From the NCBI GenBank assembly GCA_902805845.1, contig CADCUI010000005.1, forward strand, positions 1 through 54,732: a DNA stretch of 54,732 nt. The letters are read 5' to 3'. The DNA comes from an uncultured Nocardioidaceae bacterium. GTDB lineage: Bacteria; Actinomycetota; Actinomycetes; Propionibacteriales; Nocardioidaceae. Below, in pieces: positions 34,254-42,470 of the stretch. Position 1 is the first letter of the stretch, and each line of letters opens with the position of its first letter. A model generated the notes under the pieces. It saw only the letters and a list, made by a program, of their open reading frames with translations. It was not told the origin of the DNA and did no database searches. The translations under genes were made by a program, and so were the position numbers.

Positions 34254-35473
34254 CAGATCGAACGCAGGAGGTGACCGGGGACATCAACACGTTCCTGATC
34301 GCCGACATCCGTGGTTACACCTCCTTCACCCAGGAGCATGGAGACGCCGCAGCCGCAGTGCTCGCCGGCACCTTCGCGGGGCTCTGTCGGGACGTCGTCG
34401 AGGCGCATGGTGGTTCCCTGCTCGAGCTGCGGGGCGACGAGGCCTTGTGTCTCTTCCGGTCGGCGCGTGCCGCCATCGCTGCCGCGGTGGAGCTGCAGGA
34501 CGACTTCGTCAAGAGGGCGGTGGCCGACCCCGACACGCCCCTGTTCGTCGGCATCGGCCTCGACGTGGGGGAGGCCATGCCGGTCGAGGGTGGCTACCGG
34601 GGCGGCGCCCTCAACCTGGCCGCGCGGTTGTGCAGCCAGGCGGGCCCCGGCGAGATCCTCTCGAGTGGCACGGTGGTGCACCTGGCGGGAAGCCAGTCCG
34701 GCATCACCTACACCGACCGTGGCGTGGTGCGGCTCAAGGGGCTCCGCGAGCCTGTCCAGGTGGTCCGGGTGACCGGCAGCGACGACGCGATGGGCAAGCT
34801 GGCCGGGGCGACCGAGGGCCGGGGAGCGATGCGGGTCGCGCTGGCCGACGACTCGGTCCTGCTGCGGGAGGGGATCGCCCGGCTGCTGATCGAGGCGGGG
34901 TTCAAGATCACCAGCGCGGCCGGCGACGCCGACGAGCTGCTGGCACAGGTGCGCGCCGACCCTCCGGACGTGGCGATCGTCGACATCCGCATGCCGCCCA
35001 CCTTCACCGACGAGGGGCTGCGGGCGGCTCACACCATCCGCGCGGAGCTGCCGGACGTCGCGGTGCTGCTCCTGTCCCAGCACGTCGAGACCGAGTTCGC
35101 GGTGGAGCTCGTCTCCGGGGGCGCCGGGAGCCTGGGGTACATGCTCAAGGACCGGGTCTCGAACCTCCAGGAGTTCACCGACGCAGTACGTCGGGTCGGG
35201 GCCGGCGGCTCGGTGATCGACCCGGAGGTGGTGTCCCGCCTGGTCGGCCGGGCCCGGAAGGACAACCCGCTCGACCAGCTCACCGAGCGGGAGCGAGAGG
35301 TGCTGAGCCTGATGGCCGAGGGCCGGTCCAACCAGGCGATCTCCAAGAAAATGAATTTGTCGTCGAAGTCGATCGAGGGCCACGTCCGTAATATCTTCAC
35401 CAAGCTGAACCTCATGACCACCCCTGACGACCATCGTCGGGTTCTCGCGGTCCTGACGTATCTACACACATGA
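34250..35473 (+). CDS. Cyclase-like domain / receiver / LuxR-HTH fusion response regulator
   Basis: A 407-residue protein with an unusual order. Residues 12-172: class III adenylate/guanylate cyclase homology domain with both metal Asp residues (Asp19 in IADIRGYTSF, Asp63 in RGDE) and the Asn122/Arg126 pair (LNLAAR). The base-recognising Lys is replaced by Glu59 and the partner Asp by Gly115, so it may bind a nucleotide without making cAMP. Residues 194-320: receiver with Asp200/201, acceptor Asp245 (VDIRM) and Lys300. Residues 343-395: NarL/LuxR helix-turn-helix (LTEREREVLSLMAEGRSNQA, KSIEGHVRNIFTKL). It ends the kinase operon and is its likely transcriptional output. Confidence 0.87.
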   Translation: MTDRTQEVTGDINTFLIADIRGYTSFTQEHGDAAAAVLAGTFAGLCRDVVEAHGGSLLELRGDEALCLFRSARAAIAAAVELQDDFVKRAVADPDTPLFVGIGLDVGEAMPVEGGYRGGALNLAARLCSQAGPGEILSSGTVVHLAGSQSGITYTDRGVVRLKGLREPVQVVRVTGSDDAMGKLAGATEGRGAMRVALADDSVLLREGIARLLIEAGFKITSAAGDADELLAQVRADPPDVAIVDIRMPPTFTDEGLRAAHTIRAELPDVAVLLLSQHVETEFAVELVSGGAGSLGYMLKDRVSNLQEFTDAVRRVGAGGSVIDPEVVSRLVGRARKDNPLDQLTEREREVLSLMAEGRSNQAISKKMNLSSKSIEGHVRNIFTKLNLMTTPDDHRRVLAVLTYLHT

Positions 35474-35485
35474 CAAGGTGGCCGC

Positions 35486-36346
35486 GTGGAGGTCGTGCTG
35501 CACGGAGTGCGTGGCTCCCGCGCCGCTCCCGGTCCCGATTTCCTGCGCGTGGGTGGCAACACCTCCAGCCTGGCGGTGACGCCTGCCGGGTCCGACACGC
35601 CGACGCTGCTGCTCGACGCGGGCACCGGGCTGTCCTCGGTCGGGAGTCACCTGAACGGCACGCCGTACCGTGGCGAGATCCTGCTGACGCACCTGCACTG
35701 GGACCACGTGCAGGGGCTGCCGTTCTTCGGGCCCGGTGACCGGGACGATGCCGAGGTGACACTCCGGCTGCCGGCGCAGGGTGGGGCGACTCCGGACGTG
35801 CCGGGCTCGGCGGCCGCGCTGCTCGCGAGGGGCATGTCGCCGCCGCACTTCCCGATCGGTCCCGACGGGCTGCGTGGGCGGTGGAGCTTCGAGGCCCTCG
35901 AGGAGGGACGCTTCGAGGCCGGGGGTTGCACCGTGACGGCCTTGGAGGTTCCGCACAAGGGCGGTCGGACCTTCGGCTTCCGGGTCGAGGCGGACGGCGC
36001 TGTGCTCGCCTACCTTCCGGACCACCTCCCGGTCGCCGACGACCGGCCGGGAGTCGCGTTGGCCAAGGGCGCCGACGTCCTCTGCCACGGCGCGATGTTC
36101 GCCGACGTCGACCGTGCCCTGGCCCACGCCTACGGTCACGCCACCCTGGGCGAGGTGGGCAGGCTGGCGGACGAGGCAGGAGTCGGCAAGCTCGTGCTCA
36201 TCCACCATGCGCCCGCACGCACCGACGACCAGGTCGAGGCGCTGGCGCGCGAGCTGGCGGCCCAGTGCTCGACCACCGTGGTCGTCGGCCGTGAGGGCGA
36301 CGAGGTCATGGGAGGTCATGGGCGGCTCGGCCTGATGTCCAGCTAG
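35486..36346 (+). CDS. MBL-fold metallo-hydrolase
   Basis: A 286-residue metallo-beta-lactamase-fold protein. Metal motif LLTHLHWDHVQGLPFF (HxHxDH) and later His in EVPHKGGRTFGFRV, DHLP and LIHHAP. The opening VVLHGVRGSRAAPGP and RVGGNTSSL resemble cyclic-phosphate-phosphodiesterase-like and RNase Z-like members of the fold. GTG start 12 bp after the response regulator, so possibly part of the same transcript. Because its upstream neighbour has a cyclase-like domain, a nucleotide-phosphodiester substrate is an attractive but untested idea. Stop codon shared on opposite strands with the next gene (CTAG). Confidence 0.82.
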   Translation: MEVVLHGVRGSRAAPGPDFLRVGGNTSSLAVTPAGSDTPTLLLDAGTGLSSVGSHLNGTPYRGEILLTHLHWDHVQGLPFFGPGDRDDAEVTLRLPAQGGATPDVPGSAAALLARGMSPPHFPIGPDGLRGRWSFEALEEGRFEAGGCTVTALEVPHKGGRTFGFRVEADGAVLAYLPDHLPVADDRPGVALAKGADVLCHGAMFADVDRALAHAYGHATLGEVGRLADEAGVGKLVLIHHAPARTDDQVEALARELAAQCSTTVVVGREGDEVMGGHGRLGLMSS

Positions 36347-39012
36347 GGGTCCTGGCCCGCCCCGTCGAGGACGTCGCGCAGCCCGTAGCTCGTCGCGTGC
36401 TCCAGGGACATGCCGCGTCCCTCGGCCTGCATCGCCTCGAACTCGTCGGAGGAGAGGTTCGCCCTGGCCTCGTCCACCCAGCCCTCGAAGTGCGCACGGT
36501 CCGCAGGGGACCCCGGCAGCCCGAGACTCAGCCGCGTCGCGTCGGACGCACCGCCGAGCCGCGCCGCTGCCCGCCAGTCCTGGCGTGCGGCTGCGACCCC
36601 GACCACGGCCTCCAGCGTCTCCAGCAGGGCGTCCCGGTCTCCGAGCTCGACGAAGCTCACGAGCGCCTCTCTCAGCTGCTGGGTGGCCCTGTCGACCTGG
36701 TTCCCCACCAGGTGGGCGACCGCCAGGTTCAGCGTGCAGCACGCCACCCCCCAGTCGTCGTCGGCGGCGCGGTCCCGTTCCAAGGTGTCGGTGAGGACCT
36801 CGATGGCCTCGCGCCAGGCGCCTCGGTCCAGCAGGAGGATGCCGAGGTTGTTCAGGGAGTTCGCCGCGCCGGCGGGATCGTGGAGCTCCTCCCGGATGCC
36901 CACCGCGGCCCGGAGCAGGAGCTCGGCATCGGCAGGCCGGCCGGCGGAGCGGTCGACGACCGCCAGACTGTTGAGAGTGCGCGCCTCCCCGGAACGGTCA
37001 CCGAGCTTCTGGTAGAGCGCTCTCGCCTGAGTCAGCAGCTCCCGGGCCCGGTCCAGGTCCTGCCGGCTCTCGCTCATGACCCCGAGCATGCGCAGCGCGT
37101 CGGCCTTGAGGTCCTCGGACGGGTCGGCGGCGGCCGCGAGCGCGCGCTCCAGCCACCCGAAGCCCTCGGCCGACTCCCCGTGCCTGTACCAGTACGTGCT
37201 CATCGCCCGGGCGATCCGCAGCGCCTTGTCGCCGGCGCCCGGCCGGGTGGACGCCTGCGCGAGCATGAACTCCAGCGCCGCACGCACGTTGTCGTGGTCG
37301 CGCCGGATCAGGTGTCGCTCGGGCTGGGTCGCGGACAGCATGAGGTCCTCGACCACCTGCAGGAAGTGGTCGGCGTGCGCGGCCTGCAGGGTGTGCCTGC
37401 GCGGCTGGTCCTCGCTGAGCAGCTCGCAGGCGTAGTCGCGAATCGTCTGCAGCATGAGGAAGCGGGGCTCCCCGTCGGGATCCTCGCGGTTCATCACGAG
37501 ACTGTGGTTGACCAGTGCGCTCAGCGGCTCGAGCACGTCTGTCTCCGGCTGCAGCACCGCCTCGATGCTCTCCAGCCGAGCACCGCCGTGGAAGACCGAC
37601 AGCTCCAGGAAGCAGCGACGCTCCTCCTCGGTCAGGAGCGCGTAGCTCCAGTCGATCGTGGCGCGCAGCGTGCGGTGCCGCTCGGGCAGGTCGCGGGCAC
37701 CACCGGTGAGCAGCTGCAGCCGGCCGCCCAGTCGCGCCAGGAGCTTCTGGGGCGTGAACAGCTTGACCCGGGCGGCCGCGAGCTCGATCGCGAGGGGCAG
37801 TCCGTCGAGCAGCGTGCAGATGCGGGCAACCGCCCCGGCGTTGTCCAAGGTGAGCCGGAAGCCGTGCCGTGCCTTGCAGGCGCGTTCGACGAACAGCTTC
37901 GCCGCGTCAGAGATGCGCACCTCGTCCAGCGACGGGCCCCGTGGCAGCCCGAGCGGGGGCAGGACGTACTCGAACTCGTCCTCCAGGTCCAGCAGGATCC
38001 TGCTGGTGGCGATCACCCGCAGGTTCGGGCACGCCTTGAGGAGCATGGACAGCGGCAGGGCCCCGTCGACCACCTGCTCGAAGTTGTCCAGCACCAGCAG
38101 CATCCGTTCCTCGCCGATGTGCGCGGCAAGGATCTTCGCGGGGTGCTGGTCGCCTTCCAGGGGGACGCGGAGCACGGAGCCGATCGCTGTGAGGACGTCG
38201 GGTCCGTCGCGCACGTGGGTCAGGTCGACGAAGTAGACGCCGTACGGGAACTGGTCGCGCAGCTCCAGCGCGACTGCCGCGGACAACCGGGTCTTGCCCG
38301 CGCCGCCCGGGCCGGTCACGGTCACCAGCCGTACGTCGGGACGGGCCAGGAGCTCCTTGAGGTCGGAGCGCTCCTGCCGGCGACCGACGAGCTCCGCGGC
38401 GTGCTGCGGCACGTTGGTCTCGGGCTCGAGCGACCGCAGCGCCGGGAAGTCGCCGCTCAGTCCCTCGATGTCGACCTGCAGCAGGTGCTCGGGTCTCGCG
38501 AGGTCCTTGAGCCGGTGCTCCCCGAGGTCACGCAGGTGCACGCCCGCGGGCAGCCGGTCGCCCACCAGCTCACCGAGCCGGGCGGAGATGACGACCTGGC
38601 CGCCGTGCGCGGCGCTGCAGATGCGGGAGCCCCGGTGGACGTCGATCCCGACGTACTTGCCGTCGACGAGCAGCGGGTCGCCGGTGTGCAGGCCCATCCG
38701 GACCCGCACCGGACCGCCGTGCGACCAGGCGTGACCGTGCAGCGATCGCTGGGCGGCGACCGCGGCCGCCACCGCGTCGCGTGGGGAGGAGAAGGCCACG
38801 AAGAACGCGTCGCCCTCGGTGTCCACCTCCGAGCCGTTGTTCGCGGCGAAGCACTCGCGCATCAAGCGGTGATGGGTGAGCAGCACCTCGGCGTAGTCGT
38901 CACCGAGCTGGTTGAGCAGCTTGGTGGAACCCTCGATGTCACTGAACAGAAAGGTGACGACGCCCGTAGGCAGGACCCGCTCGGGCGCGCTCGACACGCT
39001 GTCGACCGTCAC
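36343..39012 (-). CDS. Cyclase-domain / AAA ATPase / TPR regulatory protein
   Basis: An 889-residue STAND-type protein. Residues 15-190: cyclase homology domain (VTFLFSDIEGST, Asp25; EVDTEGDAFFVAF, Asp68; YVGIDVHRGSRI). As in many proteins of this class, the base-selecting Lys is absent (Asp64 in its place). Residues 225-500: NTPase with P-loop VTGPGGAGKTRLSAAV and Walker B MLLVLDNFEQV, followed by LPLAIELAAARV. Residues 600-860: TPR-like helical repeats (GEARTLNSLAVVDRSAGR and GAANSLNNLGILLLDRG). No DNA-binding domain is evident at either end. GTG at 39012 with GGTGGA upstream; an in-frame ATG at 39219 would add 69 unlike residues. Target unknown. Confidence 0.85.
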   Translation of the reverse strand: MTVDSVSSAPERVLPTGVVTFLFSDIEGSTKLLNQLGDDYAEVLLTHHRLMRECFAANNGSEVDTEGDAFFVAFSSPRDAVAAAVAAQRSLHGHAWSHGGPVRVRMGLHTGDPLLVDGKYVGIDVHRGSRICSAAHGGQVVISARLGELVGDRLPAGVHLRDLGEHRLKDLARPEHLLQVDIEGLSGDFPALRSLEPETNVPQHAAELVGRRQERSDLKELLARPDVRLVTVTGPGGAGKTRLSAAVALELRDQFPYGVYFVDLTHVRDGPDVLTAIGSVLRVPLEGDQHPAKILAAHIGEERMLLVLDNFEQVVDGALPLSMLLKACPNLRVIATSRILLDLEDEFEYVLPPLGLPRGPSLDEVRISDAAKLFVERACKARHGFRLTLDNAGAVARICTLLDGLPLAIELAAARVKLFTPQKLLARLGGRLQLLTGGARDLPERHRTLRATIDWSYALLTEEERRCFLELSVFHGGARLESIEAVLQPETDVLEPLSALVNHSLVMNREDPDGEPRFLMLQTIRDYACELLSEDQPRRHTLQAAHADHFLQVVEDLMLSATQPERHLIRRDHDNVRAALEFMLAQASTRPGAGDKALRIARAMSTYWYRHGESAEGFGWLERALAAAADPSEDLKADALRMLGVMSESRQDLDRARELLTQARALYQKLGDRSGEARTLNSLAVVDRSAGRPADAELLLRAAVGIREELHDPAGAANSLNNLGILLLDRGAWREAIEVLTDTLERDRAADDDWGVACCTLNLAVAHLVGNQVDRATQQLREALVSFVELGDRDALLETLEAVVGVAAARQDWRAAARLGGASDATRLSLGLPGSPADRAHFEGWVDEARANLSSDEFEAMQAEGRGMSLEHATSYGLRDVLDGAGQDP

Positions 39013-39114
39013 CTGTCCACCATAGGGAATCGCCCGGCCCCAACTCCACCTCCGGCAGTCACCGGTGCCGGCCGGTGCCGGAAGGTGGAACCGCCGGGAG
39101 CCGCGGGACGCGGT

Positions 39115-39139
39115 GCATGGCCGCGCGCGCAGCGGGTAC
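39115..39139 (+). promoter_or_regulatory. Candidate sigma-B/F-type promoter
   Basis: GCAT at 39115-39118, 15 bp, GGGTAC at 39134-39139, matching the GNNT-N14-16-GGGTAC consensus of actinobacterial stress sigma factors. It lies 46 bp before the ATG of the small gene at 39185. Confidence 0.5.
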
Positions 39140-39184
39140 GGGAGGCGCACACCGCTCACCGCACCTTCCAAGGAGGCACCACCC

Positions 39185-39427
39185 ATGGCAACAGGCGAGA
39201 CAGGCTTCGACGACGTCACCTATGACCTGATCTCCGTCCAGTACTTCGCACTCAAGGGCGGCCACGACTACGGCCAGTACGTGCGGGACGCCGAGAACGC
39301 GAACCAGCAGGAGATCGCCGACTTCTTCCGTCAGGTGATGTCCGAGGACTCAGCCCGGGCACAGAAGTGCCACGAGTTCCTGCGTCAGCTCGGGGGCACG
39401 GACAACACGAGCCCGCAGGGCTCCTGA
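39185..39427 (+). CDS. Small conserved-looking protein of unknown function
   Basis: An 80-residue acidic soluble protein (FDDVTYDLISVQYFALKGGH, then YVRDAENANQQEIADFFRQV). The pattern of alternating aromatic and charged residues in two helices recalls ferritin-like or stress-induced small proteins, but no family was recognised with certainty. The ATG at 39185 has a near-perfect AAGGAGG site. It is preceded by a sigma-B-type promoter match, so expression under stress is likely. It converges on nothing and is followed 13 bp later by the phosphoesterase gene. Confidence 0.72.
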   Translation: MATGETGFDDVTYDLISVQYFALKGGHDYGQYVRDAENANQQEIADFFRQVMSEDSARAQKCHEFLRQLGGTDNTSPQGS

Positions 39428-39440
39428 CCCTCACGTCGGG

Positions 39441-39974
39441 GTGACGACCCGCCTCCTGCTGCTGGCAGACACCCACGTGCCAAAACGCGCGCGGGTGCTG
39501 CCGGCGCAGGTGTGGCGGGCCGTCGACGAGGCCGACGTGGTGCTGCACGCCGGCGACTGGGTGGATGTCACGCTGCTGGACGAGCTCGAGCACCGTGCGC
39601 ACCGGCTGGTCGCCGTGCACGGCAACAACGACGGCCACGACCTGCGCCGCCGCCTGCCACTGGTGGCGCGTGCCGAGGTCGAGGGAGTCCGCCTCGCGCT
39701 CGTCCACGAGACCGGCGCGGCGCAGGGCCGGGAGGGCCGCTGCGCCGCGGAGTACCCGGAGGACGACGTCCTCGTCTTCGGGCACAGCCACATCCCGTGG
39801 GACACCACTGCGGACACCGGGCTGCGGCTGCTCAACCCCGGCTCTCCCACCGACCGCAGGCGGGAACCTTTCTGCACCTACATGACGGCCACGGTGGACG
39901 CCGGCCGGTTGCACGACGTCGTCCTGCACCGGCTGCCGCCGCGAGCACCCCGGCCCGTGGCCAGGGCGGTCTGA
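39441..39974 (+). CDS. YfcE/MJ0936-type metallophosphoesterase
   Basis: A 177-residue calcineurin-like phosphoesterase. All metal motifs are present: LLLADTHV (DxH), VLHAGDWVD (GD), VAVHGNNDG (GNxD), LVHET and VFGHSHIP (GHxH), followed by LLNPGSPTDRR. Such enzymes cleave phosphodiesters of nucleotides; the natural substrate is unknown. GTG start. It may be transcribed with the small gene before it. Confidence 0.86.
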   Translation: MTTRLLLLADTHVPKRARVLPAQVWRAVDEADVVLHAGDWVDVTLLDELEHRAHRLVAVHGNNDGHDLRRRLPLVARAEVEGVRLALVHETGAAQGREGRCAAEYPEDDVLVFGHSHIPWDTTADTGLRLLNPGSPTDRRREPFCTYMTATVDAGRLHDVVLHRLPPRAPRPVARAV

Positions 39975-39975
39975 A

Positions 39976-40197
39976 TCAGCCGTCGCCCAGCCGCGGGGAC
40001 TGGTTCTGGAGCTCGTCGATCAGCTTCGAGGCGTCGGCCTTGCTCAGCTGCTCGGGCACGTCGGTGCCGCTGTCCTGGGCGAGGGTCTGGAGGTAGGACA
40101 GCTGGGAGCCGGTGGCCGGCTCCTCCCCGGTGACCCAGTCGGAGGGGTCCTTGGCGGCGGAGCGGCCGGTGGTCTGGTCGTTGGTGTCGTCGCTCAT
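39976..40197 (-). CDS. DUF3072 family small protein
   Basis: A 73-residue acidic protein of the DUF3072 family. It has a flexible N-terminus and then the family core WVTGEEPATGSQLSYLQTLA, followed by SKADASKLIDELQ, two helices resembling a SAP-like or Lsr2-like small fold. Function unknown. The GGGTAA promoter element ends only nine bases before the ATG, so the transcript is probably leaderless. Its stop lies next to that of the convergent phosphoesterase gene. Confidence 0.85.
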   Translation of the reverse strand: MSDDTNDQTTGRSAAKDPSDWVTGEEPATGSQLSYLQTLAQDSGTDVPEQLSKADASKLIDELQNQSPRLGDG

Positions 40198-40206
40198 GTG
40201 TTCGAA

Positions 40207-40231
40207 TTACCCAGCCGCTCACGGCGTACAC
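40207..40231 (-). promoter_or_regulatory. Candidate sigma-B/F-type promoter of the DUF3072 gene
   Basis: On the minus strand, GTGT (40231-40228), 15 bp, GGGTAA (40212-40207), fitting GNNT-N14-16-GGGTAN. The expected transcription start is only a few bases before the ATG at 40197. Confidence 0.5.
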
Positions 40232-40243
40232 ACCGCTCCTCCC

Positions 40244-40268
40244 GGTTGCTCGCCGTAGGGCTGGGTAC
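40244..40268 (+). promoter_or_regulatory. Candidate sigma-B/F-type promoter of the DUF8129-like gene
   Basis: GGTT at 40244-40247, 15 bp, GGGTAC at 40263-40268. It matches the stress-sigma consensus and points toward the gene at 40367, leaving a leader of about 90 nt. It is back-to-back with the DUF3072 promoter in one 169-bp spacer. Confidence 0.5.
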
Positions 40269-40366
40269 AGACCCGGAAGCGTCGATGACGGCCCTTCGAC
40301 CGATGGACGAAGCAGCACACCGCTCGACGCGCTGACCGTGACGACCGACTCTCGAGAGGTACCCCG

Positions 40367-40714
40367 GTGACTGACGCTCCCTCCCGTGACGAGCTTCCGC
40401 TTCCCGACTACGACCACCTGCCGATCGGTTCGCTCGAGGGGCGCATCAGGAGCCTCGACATCGCCGGCCTGATGGCGGTGCTGGCCTACGAGCAGGCCCA
40501 CGGCAACCGGTTGCCCGTGGTGCAGGTGCTCGAGCGCCGACTGGCCGCGCTGCGCGAGGGTGCTCCGGTCTCCGGCGGCTCGCCGACCGCGCCGGCGCCC
40601 GAGGTGCAGAACGCCCCGGGCGGGGGCTCGAAGGCCAGCCCGGCGACGGAGGGTCCCCCGATCAACCCGCCGTCCCACGGCGACCCGACCAACCCCGCTC
40701 AGCCGCGCGGCTGA
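40367..40714 (+). CDS. Small protein with DUF8129-like N-terminal domain
   Basis: A 115-residue protein. Residues 8-60 form a conserved helical module (LPLPDYDHLPIGSLEGRIRS, then LMAVLAYEQAHGNRLPVVQV) that is widespread in actinobacteria and recalled here as DUF8129. The rest is a disordered Gly/Pro/Ala tail. Function unknown. GTG start with GAGAGG nearby. A stress-type promoter lies upstream. Confidence 0.75.
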   Translation: MTDAPSRDELPLPDYDHLPIGSLEGRIRSLDIAGLMAVLAYEQAHGNRLPVVQVLERRLAALREGAPVSGGSPTAPAPEVQNAPGGGSKASPATEGPPINPPSHGDPTNPAQPRG

Positions 40715-40773
40715 GCCCACAGCTCCCTCGCAGGGCCGAGTCCATTCGCAGGGCCAGGCCCCCGCGCGGGCGA

Positions 40774-41883
40774 TCAGCCCACGGAGTCCGGACGCACGTC
40801 GCTGCCCTCCGCGGCCTGGTCCCAGCGGAGGAGCGCGGCGACCGGGCTGCCGCCGAGGACGGCCCGGGGAGCGGCGGCCACGTCTGCGGCGGTCAGCACA
40901 GCCGCCGCGAGCAGCGCCTGGTCCGCGCGCAGCTCGCCCTCCGCGCCGACGGCGAGGCCTGGGTGCTGGGCGGTGTCGAGGGTGAGCTCGGCCGCATCCG
41001 CCGGGTCGAGCAGCAGCGTCTCGACCTGGCCTCGCACGAAGGCGTCGGCGACATCGCGCACCCCGGTGGCGACCGCGTAGCCACGTCCCAGCCGGTCCGT
41101 GAGCTCGTGGCTGAGCGCGAGGCGTCGCTGGACCGCCTGGTCCATCAACGCCTCGCGGACCGCCTGTTGCAACGCCTCATCGCCCCCGTCGGCGTTGCGC
41201 GTGCCGCTCTCCAGCTCGACCACCGTGGCGCCGGCGTCCGCCAGCTTCTCGAGGACCGTGGGACGCGACTGCGGGTCACCGGCGAGCAGGACCAGGTCGT
41301 GGCCCTCGCCCAGGTGGCCGAGAACGGCCTCGGCGACCTGCGCCGCGTTCTGCGCCCAGACGTTCTCCGTGACGTGCTGGTAGCGCAGCGCCGACCAACC
41401 ACCGACAGGCACCTTGTGCGCGTGGAGGGTCTCGCCCTGGAGGCTCTCCTCCTCGACCGGGTCGGGGATGTCGGACTCGTAGACCGCGACGTCGCCGCCG
41501 ACGTGGTCGACGACCGCCAGCACGAAGCTGCGCGTGTTGTCCCGGTGCGCCACCCAGGCGGACAGGTCCGGGAGCGGCCCGTAGGTGGCGATCGGCTGGT
41601 CGAGACGGATCGCTGTGACCTCGTCGAGGAGCACCCCCTTGGCCGCGTCGGCCACGACGAGCCGACCCACCGGGGACGGCCGGTGAACCAGCTCCTCGAG
41701 CCGCTCACGGATTGCTTCCACGAGCGCCTCGTCGGCGCCCTGCTCGCTCAGCCTCTCGCAGGCGGCGCGAACCCGCAGCTCGTGCTCGTGCTCGGCGTTC
41801 TCGCTGGAATGGCTGACATCGACCAGCACGGTCGCGAAGGGGCCTTCGGCGGAGTAGACGGGCGAGAGGGTGGTCGTGTCCAT
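40774..41883 (-). CDS. baeRF2 domain protein (Rv2629-like)
   Basis: A 369-residue protein of the bacterial archaeo-eukaryotic release-factor family 2, related to Mycobacterium tuberculosis Rv2629. Features: an N-terminal LSPVYSAEGPFATVLVDVSH opening, LVVADAAKGVLLDEV, a central Vms1/eRF1-like fold with DLVLLAGDPQSRPTVLEKL, and a C-terminal RADQALLAAAVLTAADV stretch. Family members are linked to stress or dormancy and perhaps to ribosome rescue; this is inference. The ATG at 41883 is chosen because the family starts (M)xTxxLxP; the open frame extends upstream without similarity. Downstream of the RHH-like gene on the same strand. Confidence 0.85.
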   Translation of the reverse strand: MDTTTLSPVYSAEGPFATVLVDVSHSSENAEHEHELRVRAACERLSEQGADEALVEAIRERLEELVHRPSPVGRLVVADAAKGVLLDEVTAIRLDQPIATYGPLPDLSAWVAHRDNTRSFVLAVVDHVGGDVAVYESDIPDPVEEESLQGETLHAHKVPVGGWSALRYQHVTENVWAQNAAQVAEAVLGHLGEGHDLVLLAGDPQSRPTVLEKLADAGATVVELESGTRNADGGDEALQQAVREALMDQAVQRRLALSHELTDRLGRGYAVATGVRDVADAFVRGQVETLLLDPADAAELTLDTAQHPGLAVGAEGELRADQALLAAAVLTAADVAAAPRAVLGGSPVAALLRWDQAAEGSDVRPDSVG

Positions 41884-41939
41884 GGCCCTGCGGTTACCAG
41901 GGTCGGCTTGGAGGAAACCGGGCGCCAGGGCTGGTGAGG

Positions 41940-42470
41940 TCAGGCGGCGGGGCCCCGGCTGCGGACGTCGTCCAGGCCGACCATGGCCTCGCGTAGCTGT
42001 GCGAGCCAGTCGCTCTCGTGCTGGGCCACCAGCCGCACGCACCACCCGAGCGCCTCGGAGCGTGAGCGGGCGACGCCGGCGTCGACGAGAGTCTCGAGCA
42101 CCAGCCTCTCGGGCTGCCGCAGCCGGGTCATGACCGGGACCGCGAGGTGGGTGAAGAGCTCGCGATGTGCTGACTCGCCCTCTCCCACGACGACGCCCCA
42201 GGAGACCTTGGTGCGGAACCGGTGCTCCGCCTCCTGCGCGATCGTCATCCGACGCTCGCGGGTCTCCTCGCGGAACGCCTTGGCGCGTCCGGCCCGGGCC
42301 TCGGCGGCCTGTGCGGGCGAGGCGTCCGGCAGGTCGACGTCGGGGATCGTGACCGTGACCGTGATCTCCTCGCGGTCGGCCACCACCTCCGCCGGCTGCA
42401 CCTGCCACTCGTCGGGGAGCCGCCCGGCGAACCAGCCGTGCAGCCGCTCATCTGTCTCTGATGTAATCAT
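41940..42470 (-). CDS. Ribbon-helix-helix-like protein, probable autoregulator
   Basis: A 176-residue protein not assigned to a named family. Residues 1-100 form an alpha/beta domain (WFAGRLPDEWQVQPAEVVAD, then EEITVTVTIPDVDLP). Residues about 128-165 read VPVMTRLRQPERLVLETLV and DAGVARSRSEALGWCVRLV: a strand with alternating residues, a helix, the S/T-R-S-E-A turn and a second helix, which is the pattern of ribbon-helix-helix DNA-binding proteins. The ATG lies in the centre of a perfect 22-bp palindrome. No Shine-Dalgarno precedes it, and a TTGAGT/TAATGA promoter (16-bp spacing) would start transcription at or near the ATG, so the mRNA is probably leaderless and self-regulated. Confidence 0.7.
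   Translation of the reverse strand: MITSETDERLHGWFAGRLPDEWQVQPAEVVADREEITVTVTIPDVDLPDASPAQAAEARAGRAKAFREETRERRMTIAQEAEHRFRTKVSWGVVVGEGESAHRELFTHLAVPVMTRLRQPERLVLETLVDAGVARSRSEALGWCVRLVAQHESDWLAQLREAMVGLDDVRSRGPAA

Noticed and set aside
36397-39225. A 942-codon open frame on the plus strand opposite the cyclase-AAA-TPR gene
   Set aside because: Its composition is that of the complement of a GC-rich gene, it shows no domain, and the minus-strand gene has clear motifs throughout.
40198-40215. GTTCGAATTACCC as the T-arm of a tRNA
   Set aside because: No acceptor stem, D-arm or anticodon arm can be folded around it; it is better explained as the DUF3072 promoter region.
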